This document shows positions 5,484 through 9,936 of a stretch of DNA of 9,936 nucleotides, one piece after another. Source of the DNA: Gammaproteobacteria bacterium (lineage in GTDB: Bacteria; Pseudomonadota; Gammaproteobacteria; BMS3Bbin11); NCBI GenBank assembly GCA_030617565.1, contig JAUWVE010000051.1:1-9936 (forward strand), written 5' to 3'. The notes beneath the pieces were generated by a model. The model worked only from the letters and a program-made list of their open reading frames with translations, did no database searches and was not told where the DNA came from. The translations under genes and the position numbers were made by a program. The stretch's first letter is position 1, and every line of letters starts with the position of its first letter.

Positions 5484-6416
5484 TTGAAACATATAGATGT
5501 AGCCGTCGCCGTCATCAAACGTGAAGATGGCAAGGTGCTGTTCGCCGAAAGGCCCCCGGGGAAAGCCTGTGCGGGTGAATGGGAATTCCCGGGTGGAAAA
5601 GTTGAAACAGGTGAATCAGTGCGGCAGGCACTGGACAGAGAAATCAGGGAGGAACTGGCGATCAGTATCACCCAAGCCAGACCCTGGATCACCCTGTCCC
5701 ACCAATATCCGCATGCTTCGGTGTTATTACACTTCTTCATCGTCAGTGGCTGGACAGGTCGTGAACACGGAGAAGAAGATCAGCGTCTATCCTGGCAAAA
5801 TCTTTCAGACCTGACAATATCCCCCCTGCTGGCAGCCAATGGGCCGGTCATTCGTGCCTTACTATTGCCCGAGACCTATGCCATATCCTGTGCAGGCGAT
5901 ATCGGCGAAGAAGAATTTCTACGGCGCTTAGCCGAAGCAGTAGATAACGGACTGCAACTGCTGCAGCTAAGAGAGAAATCTCTGAACAATTCTCGATTGC
6001 GACAGCTGATCGATCAGATACTCGCCATCACTGAACCAGGCGGAGTAAGAATTCTTATTAATTCAGATATGCCTGAGGAACTAACAAAACATTTCAATGG
6101 CTTACACCTGACAAGTAAACATTTACTGCAACTTGATAATCGCCCAGATTTCAAGCTCGTTGCCGCCTCCTGTCACAGCCGGCAGGAACTGGAACATGCC
6201 ATTAAACTCGGACTGGACTTCGCCGTCCTGTCACCCGTAAACCACACTCGGTCCCACCCGCAAGCAACACCCCTCGGCCTGAGCAAAATGCGCGAAATCA
6301 TAACAAATTGCCCCATCCCGGTTTATGCCCTGGGGGGAATGAGCCTGGATCAACTGCATGAGATACAATCGCATGGCGCACACGGTATCGCCATGATGAG
6401 AAACGCCTGGCAGTAA
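5484..6416 (+). CDS. Nudix hydrolase (MutT-like) fused to ThiE/TenI-like domain
   Basis: The 310-residue product has two domains. Residues 1-130 form a MutT-type Nudix hydrolase: IDVAVAVIKREDGKVLFAERP, GEWEFPGGK, and the Nudix box from G38 to I60 (G-x5-E44-x7-R52-E53-I-x-E56-E57-x-x-I), whose usual glycine is A59. MutT enzymes hydrolyse oxidised dGTP to the monophosphate. Residues 132-310 resemble thiamine-phosphate synthase/TenI: QLREK (161-165), NSD (193-195), GLHLTS (206-211), SCHS (229-232), LSPVNHTRSHP (249-259), ALGGM (282-286) and GIAMM (301-305). This fusion is common in gammaproteobacteria; the role of the second half is unproven. The start is TTG: an in-frame TAA at 5475-5477 rules out anything earlier, and the first strand begins at once. 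No clear Shine-Dalgarno is seen, so coupling to the upstream gene is likely. Confidence 0.92.
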   Translation: MKHIDVAVAVIKREDGKVLFAERPPGKACAGEWEFPGGKVETGESVRQALDREIREELAISITQARPWITLSHQYPHASVLLHFFIVSGWTGREHGEEDQRLSWQNLSDLTISPLLAANGPVIRALLLPETYAISCAGDIGEEEFLRRLAEAVDNGLQLLQLREKSLNNSRLRQLIDQILAITEPGGVRILINSDMPEELTKHFNGLHLTSKHLLQLDNRPDFKLVAASCHSRQELEHAIKLGLDFAVLSPVNHTRSHPQATPLGLSKMREIITNCPIPVYALGGMSLDQLHEIQSHGAHGIAMMRNAWQ

Positions 6417-6417
6417 G

Positions 6418-6448
6418 CCTCTTTATTAACCGCGAGGAAGTAAAGAGG
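6418..6448 (+). terminator. Weak hairpin after the Nudix-ThiE gene
   Basis: An 8-base perfect stem, CCTCTTTA (6418-6425) with TAAAGAGG (6441-6448), closes a 15-base loop two bases after the TAA stop. No immediate T-run follows; the first run (TATTTTTT) is about 25 bases on. It may be a weak terminator or just part of the repeat at 6428-6501. Confidence 0.3.
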
Positions 6449-6501
6449 TTAGAATTTAGAGAATAATAAAACTATTTTTTCGCCTTTGCGTCTTTGTGGT
6501 T
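6428..6501. repeat. Degenerate inverted repeat of the aaccgc-aaag / ctttgcg-ggtt type
   Basis: aaccgcgaggaagtaaagagg (6428-6448) against the reverse complement of 6481-6501 (aaccacaaagacgcaaaggcg when reversed) matches at 14 of 21 positions. The right arm, cgcctttgcgtctttgtggtt, belongs to a widely scattered bacterial intergenic repeat type (ctttgcgtctttgcggtt), from memory. The left arm looks worn. It fills the 119-base gap before tpm. Confidence 0.5.
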
Positions 6502-6524
6502 CAATAGCCGTTCACAATATTTTT

Positions 6525-6530
6525 TAGGAG
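6525..6530 (+). promoter_or_regulatory. Ribosome-binding site deciding the tpm start
   Basis: TAGGAG lies 5 bases before ATG 6536. An earlier TTG at 6494 opens the frame 14 codons upstream but falls in the repeat's right arm and lacks such a site. Confidence 0.8.
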
Positions 6531-6535
6531 CACCT

Positions 6536-7198
6536 ATGCAGGCAGATTTCTGGCATCAACGCTGGCAAGCCGGGGAAATCGGCTTCCATAAACACGAATA
6601 CAACGCCCACATGACGCGTTTTATAGATCTACTGGGTATAGAACAGGGAGACCATATTCTTGTCCCCCTATGCGGCAAATCCCTCGACATGATCTGGTTA
6701 CGTGAAAAGAACTTCCGCGTCACCGGCATAGAGATCAGTCAGCTTGCCGTAGACGGGTTCTTTGCCGAAAATAATATAGAACATGACATCAGCGAACATG
6801 AATGGGGACTGATGTATCAATCGAATGGTATAAATATCCTCTGCGCAGACTTCTTCGACATCCACTCAGCAGACCTGCCGCATATTGATGCCGTGTATGA
6901 CCGTGCATCCTTAATTGCCCTGCCGCAAGACATGCGACCCGACTATGTAGCGCACCTGACGACGCTAATGCCGGATACAGCACGATCGCTGTTAATCACA
7001 CTCGACTACCCACAGCAGGAAATGGATGGCCCGCCTTTTTCTGTCAGTGGGGCTGAGGTCAGGCGGTTATTCGGGCAGCAGTTCATCATTGAACCAATAC
7101 TCACTGACGACTGCCTGGCTAATGAACCACGGTTCCAGGAAAAAGGGCTTAGCCGGCTTGATGAGCGGGTATTTCTGCTGACCAGAAACATTCCCTGA
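6536..7198 (+). CDS. tpm: Thiopurine S-methyltransferase
   Basis: The product has 220 residues, near the bacterial family length of about 218. Class I SAM-dependent methyltransferase features are FWHQRWQAGEIGFH (5-18), the SAM loop VPLCGKSLDM (43-52), acidic IEIS (65-68), ADFFDI (104-109) with YDRASLIALP (121-130), and the C-terminal ERVFLLTR. The enzyme transfers methyl groups to aromatic or heterocyclic thiols; bacterial members are linked to methylation and tolerance of selenium and tellurium oxyanions. The cell location is cytoplasmic. It lies 119 bases after the Nudix-ThiE gene across a degenerate repeat, so it may be transcribed with it or separately. Its stop codon TGA is the first three bases of a 7-bp tandem array. 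Confidence 0.94.
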   Translation: MQADFWHQRWQAGEIGFHKHEYNAHMTRFIDLLGIEQGDHILVPLCGKSLDMIWLREKNFRVTGIEISQLAVDGFFAENNIEHDISEHEWGLMYQSNGINILCADFFDIHSADLPHIDAVYDRASLIALPQDMRPDYVAHLTTLMPDTARSLLITLDYPQQEMDGPPFSVSGAEVRRLFGQQFIIEPILTDDCLANEPRFQEKGLSRLDERVFLLTRNIP

Positions 7199-7244
7199 GG
7201 TCTGAGGTCTGAGGTCTGAGGTCTGAGGTCTGAGGTCTGAGGTC
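7196..7244. repeat. Tandem array, 7 x TGAGGTC
   Basis: Seven perfect copies of the heptamer tgaggtc lie head to tail, starting exactly at the tpm stop codon. Because the first unit supplies the TGA, changes in copy number would not alter the protein. Perfect identity suggests recent slippage or turnover. Confidence 0.95.
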
Positions 7245-7282
7245 TACAGATTGAAACCCGAATGGTATAGTTGCAAGGTTTT

Positions 7283-7310
7283 GACCCACGACCCACGACC
7301 CACGACTCAC
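7283..7310. repeat. Tandem array, 4 x GACCCAC (last unit GACTCAC)
   Basis: Three perfect units and one variant are present. The variant T (7307) produces the TGA stop of the minus-strand transglycosylase gene (bases 7307-7309 read on the minus strand). The period is also 7, but the unit differs from that of the array 38 bases to the left. Confidence 0.9.
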
Positions 7311-9412
7311 AACGTCTCTATAACCGGCAGGCTTATCTCATCACCCGGCTGTGACTGGGTGGTAAATAACTTCGGGTTGTAGCGCTTCAGCAGCCACAGC
7401 GGAACGCGTTGCTTGATAGAAATGCTCCATGCGCTGTCACCGGAACGAATCTTGTACGTTTCCACACCCGAAATCTTAAAGCGTAATCTAAATTCATCCT
7501 GCAATTCACGATGATAATCCAGACGCAGCTGGTCAAACTTTTCTTGCTGTGCAGTATTTTTAACCGGCAGGTAAACCACCTTGCCTATGCGGACCTTGCG
7601 TGAACTTTTTATTTTATTCATTTTTCGGATACGGCTGGCAAACCGTATGTCCATCCAGTTGGCATAAAGACCCAGCGACTCATCCGGCTCGACGACAATT
7701 GAGTAACGAGTTTTACCGTCTTTCTCAGACAGCTGGATCAGCAGGTCATCGCCCACACCAAAAATTGATTCCGGGATATCTGGGATTGACCTGATCACCG
7801 GCTCCGGTTTACGCGGGTTGGGACTGACGGCAACCGCGGCCAGCTGCTTTTTTTCTTTTTTAATTTCAGGCTCTTCACTGATCTCTTTTTTGGCAAGTAC
7901 AACTTTAGCCGGCTTCTTCTCAGCCTTCTTTACCGGCTTGCTGACTTTCTTTTTAGCCACTTTTGTCGGCGTACCAGGGATGGTAATAATCTGCCCCGTA
8001 CGTATCAAAGCACGACGCCCAAGATTATTCAGCAGTATAAGTTCACGACAGGAAACCGCCTCCTTACTTGCGATGCCACAGGCCGTATCCCCTCGCTGTA
8101 CCCGGTAGGAGTACTCTACATATTTTGGTTCCTCTGCCTGCATACTGTTCAACTTTGCCACCTGCTCGCTGCGTCCACCTGTGGCTTTGGGCAACTTGAG
8201 CTTGTAACCCCTGGGTACAAACCGCCGGCCGGACCACACCAGACGCATCAATGAGGTATTGTATTTTTTCAGAGTATCCTCTGATACTGAAAAAACTGTC
8301 ATCAGCCTCTCTGTTGAAACCGGTGTTTTAATCGTTACTACATCCATTGCTAGCGGCTGCCCTGGCTTGTGATCGGGATAATATTTATCCGCGTTCTGAG
8401 CAACATGCCGCGCAGCTAGAAAGCTGGAATAAAAATTCTTCACCGCCACCTGAAACCCACGGGCTTTATATTTGTTCAGCACGTCCATGTAATCCGTGCC
8501 AACCTTATCCATGGCCCTCAGCATACCTGCAGCACCATAATTGTAGGAGGTGATGACATAGGGATACAGGCTGTGTTTCTTCGAAGACTTCATAGTCCGC
8601 GACTTGTCACCCAGCTTCTTCCGGCTATCAAGAAAATAACGCGCCGCCGCGCCGGAGGCGAGTACTGGATCGAGCCGCTCATCCACCGTGGAAGAAATCT
8701 TCAAACCTAGAGCGCGTGCCGTACGTGGCATAATCTGCCACATACCCGCCGCCCCTACCCGGGAATAGGCTGTCGGCCTATAGGAGGATTCAACAAATGG
8801 CAGGTACTGGATGTCTGTTGGCAGGCCGGCCTTTTTCAGGGTTTTTACAACCATATCGCCATATCTATCATGCCGGCCGAGAGCTGCCTGAAACTGGTCG
8901 GCCACCCCGCCCTGACATCTTATTCGCTTGGCAGCCTGACGAATTTCAGATGACTTCTCATTTTTGAACATCTCAGCAAGGTGCTTTTCATCACCACTGA
9001 ATGTTGTTACGCCTTTTGCGCGCTTATCCGCAATTTTCAGAAGCTGTTTTCGCAATTTACTTTTTGCATTCTTTATTGTACGTGGTTCACGCCGGCGCGA
9101 GCAGCGGGCCTCGGTCCTGATAACTTTATAAACACGGTCTGGAACTTGCGAGTCATGCAGCACAATGGTGTCACTGCCGTATTTCGTAAATACATCGACC
9201 CAGAAAGAGACACGCGGTTTCAACTCATCCGGACAGGGGAAAATTTTATCGCATTGCAGATCATGGCTGCCTAACAGATGGTGGGCCACTGCCTGCTGCG
9301 GCGCAAACAGCGATACAAACGCAATAATACATGCTAAGCTACTGATGTGTATAGATAAACGGTGAGAAAAAAACCGTGATTCTGGTCGAAAAAAGGGCGT
9401 AATCCGTGTCAT
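7307..9412 (-). CDS. Secreted MltD-like lytic transglycosylase with LysM domains
   Basis: The product has 701 residues from ATG 9412. A long-n-region signal peptide (hydrophobic core about 25-38) is likely cut after A43 (AVA|HH). A family-typical region follows (FWVDVFTKYG, VLHD), then an SLT domain at about 182-345: catalytic E208 in LPFVESSYRP, then GAAGMWQIMPRTARALGL, and SYNYGAAG (289-296). A degenerate LysM-like stretch lies at 360-408 and LysM 1 at 435-479 (YRVQRGDTACGIA). After a Lys-rich linker (484-522) come a diverged LysM (568-616) and a C-terminal LysM (652-697; YKIRSGDSAWSI). It cleaves peptidoglycan glycan strands in the periplasm. Six mature cysteines (54, 60, 104, 166, 445, 455) include a pair within LysM 1. 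An upstream start at 9502 would precede the signal peptide with an unlikely 30 residues. E. coli MltD is shorter (about 450), so no symbol is given. Confidence 0.9.
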   Translation of the reverse strand: MTRITPFFRPESRFFSHRLSIHISSLACIIAFVSLFAPQQAVAHHLLGSHDLQCDKIFPCPDELKPRVSFWVDVFTKYGSDTIVLHDSQVPDRVYKVIRTEARCSRRREPRTIKNAKSKLRKQLLKIADKRAKGVTTFSGDEKHLAEMFKNEKSSEIRQAAKRIRCQGGVADQFQAALGRHDRYGDMVVKTLKKAGLPTDIQYLPFVESSYRPTAYSRVGAAGMWQIMPRTARALGLKISSTVDERLDPVLASGAAARYFLDSRKKLGDKSRTMKSSKKHSLYPYVITSYNYGAAGMLRAMDKVGTDYMDVLNKYKARGFQVAVKNFYSSFLAARHVAQNADKYYPDHKPGQPLAMDVVTIKTPVSTERLMTVFSVSEDTLKKYNTSLMRLVWSGRRFVPRGYKLKLPKATGGRSEQVAKLNSMQAEEPKYVEYSYRVQRGDTACGIASKEAVSCRELILLNNLGRRALIRTGQIITIPGTPTKVAKKKVSKPVKKAEKKPAKVVLAKKEISEEPEIKKEKKQLAAVAVSPNPRKPEPVIRSIPDIPESIFGVGDDLLIQLSEKDGKTRYSIVVEPDESLGLYANWMDIRFASRIRKMNKIKSSRKVRIGKVVYLPVKNTAQQEKFDQLRLDYHRELQDEFRLRFKISGVETYKIRSGDSAWSISIKQRVPLWLLKRYNPKLFTTQSQPGDEISLPVIETL

Positions 9413-9458
9413 GTTCCTGCTTATTATTATGGTCTCATCCGGGAGATTGGGAGGCAGT

Positions 9459-9487
9459 ACTATACGACAGCAGATTATTGATGGAAA
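9459..9487 (-). promoter_or_regulatory. Candidate sigma-70 promoter of the transglycosylase gene
   Basis: On the minus strand, TTTCCA (plus 9482-9487; 4 of 6) and TATAGT (plus 9459-9464; 5 of 6) are separated by exactly 17 bases. The start of transcription would lie near 9452, giving a leader of about 40 nt to ATG 9412. AGGA precedes that ATG with short spacing. Confidence 0.5.
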
Positions 9488-9563
9488 GGGTAAACAAAGC
9501 ATAGATTGCAGAAGTTTTTCTCTTCTTAATATAGATCCTTCTTATACGTTAGAGACATCGTTT

Positions 9564-9569
9564 TATACT
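9564..9569 (+). promoter_or_regulatory. Possible -10 box for yajQ
   Basis: TATACT (5 of 6) lies 47 bases before ATG 9617. The -35 at 17-base spacing (cttata, 9541-9546) matches only 3 of 6. A second weak pair is TTGCAG (9506-9511) with TATAGA (9530-9535) at 18 bases. Confidence 0.3.
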
Positions 9570-9616
9570 GTTGTTATGATTAGCAGGGACTGAAGAACAA
9601 CACTACTGGAGAAAAA

Positions 9617-9936
9617 ATGCCCTCTTTCGATATTGTTTCTGAATATGATTCACACGAAGCGTCAAACGCTATCGATCAGGCCAACCGTGAAATAGACACT
9701 CGCTTCGATTTTCGTGGCAGTAATGCAAGTTTTACGCTGGAGGATCAAACCGTTACGCTGGAATCTGATAATGATTTTCAGCTACAGCAGATGATAGATA
9801 TTCTTAACAGTAAACTTGTCAAACGTGGTATTGATATCGCATGTCTTGATATTGGAGAGGCAGAACTACGGGGGCAGCGGGCTAAACAAAACATCACCCT
9901 GAAGGAAGGCATCGACCAGCCGACAGCAAAAAAGAT
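9617..9936 (+). CDS. yajQ: YajQ family cyclic-di-GMP-binding protein (5' part; cut by window edge)
   Basis: The first 106 codons are present of a family normally about 160 residues long; the window edge truncates it, not a mutation. Recognition rests on MPSFDIVSE at the N terminus, AIDQANREIDTRFDFRG, QLQQMIDILNSKLVKRGID and the NITLKEGID strand, all characteristic of UPF0234/YajQ. Members bind nucleotides or nucleic acids, and the Xanthomonas homologue is a c-di-GMP effector; other roles are debated. GGAG at 9608-9611 lies 5 bases before ATG. It is divergent from the transglycosylase gene. Confidence 0.97.
   Translation, partial: MPSFDIVSEYDSHEASNAIDQANREIDTRFDFRGSNASFTLEDQTVTLESDNDFQLQQMIDILNSKLVKRGIDIACLDIGEAELRGQRAKQNITLKEGIDQPTAKK

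Larger units (their letters stand above)
9413..9616. other. Divergent promoter region between the transglycosylase gene and yajQ
   Basis: These 204 bases are AT-rich toward yajQ and contain no supported gene. Short frames crossing it have no family resemblance. It carries candidate sigma-70 promoters in both directions, listed separately. Confidence 0.6.

Noticed and set aside
7006..7296. 96-codon minus-strand frame crossing the TGAGGTC array
   Set aside because: Its repetitive stretch (RPQTSDL) is only translation of the 7-bp tandem repeat; most of the rest is antisense to tpm.
7196..7310. CRISPR-like array
   Set aside because: Units are 7 bp, contiguous and without spacers; these are simple tandem repeats.

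Overview
The window looks like chromosomal DNA of a gammaproteobacterium of intermediate GC content. Close family matches by eye to YadH, Xni/ExoIX, bacterial thiopurine methyltransferase (Tpm), a Nudix-ThiE fusion, an MltD-type lytic transglycosylase and YajQ all point that way. The genus cannot be told from the sequence alone. Nothing suggests a phage, plasmid or classical genomic island. What stands out is the number of small palindromic or tandem repeats between the genes.

Layout. At 54-143 there is a palindromic dispersed repeat. An outer-membrane beta-barrel-type protein follows on the minus strand (226-1074). A 458-bp spacer (1075-1532) carries two inverted REP-like units and a further short inverted repeat. 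Next come yadH (1533-2306), an ABC-2 permease whose usual ATPase partner YadG is not beside it, and a 73-bp double-hairpin repeat (2329-2401).

A plus-strand gene series then runs from 2447 to 7198. It holds a B12-binding-type radical SAM protein with a CCAEP tail, the nuclease Xni, a small SpoIIAA/STAS-like protein, a Nudix hydrolase fused to a ThiE-like domain (TTG start), and Tpm. The convergent minus-strand gene (7307-9412) encodes a secreted lytic transglycosylase with LysM domains. yajQ (9617 to the window end) starts divergently from it and is cut by the window edge.

The most interesting object is a 263-bp element at 3932-4194 between the radical SAM gene and xni. It has 26-27-bp imperfect terminal inverted repeats, a possible TAA target duplication and two large internal hairpins. 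Removing it together with one TAA copy leaves the radical SAM stop codon one base before the xni ATG. It therefore looks like a mobile structured element that landed in a tight gene junction. It also creates an in-frame 65-codon false extension of xni.

A second oddity is that the two convergent genes tpm and the transglycosylase both have their TGA stop codons inside different 7-bp tandem repeat arrays (7196-7244 and 7283-7310).

The genes do not form one obvious pathway. Housekeeping and damage-control functions predominate: nucleotide-pool sanitation and a thiamin-type domain, a structure-specific nuclease, metalloid or thiol methylation, cell-wall turnover, and a c-di-GMP-binding YajQ-type protein. 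The radical SAM protein has no known substrate.
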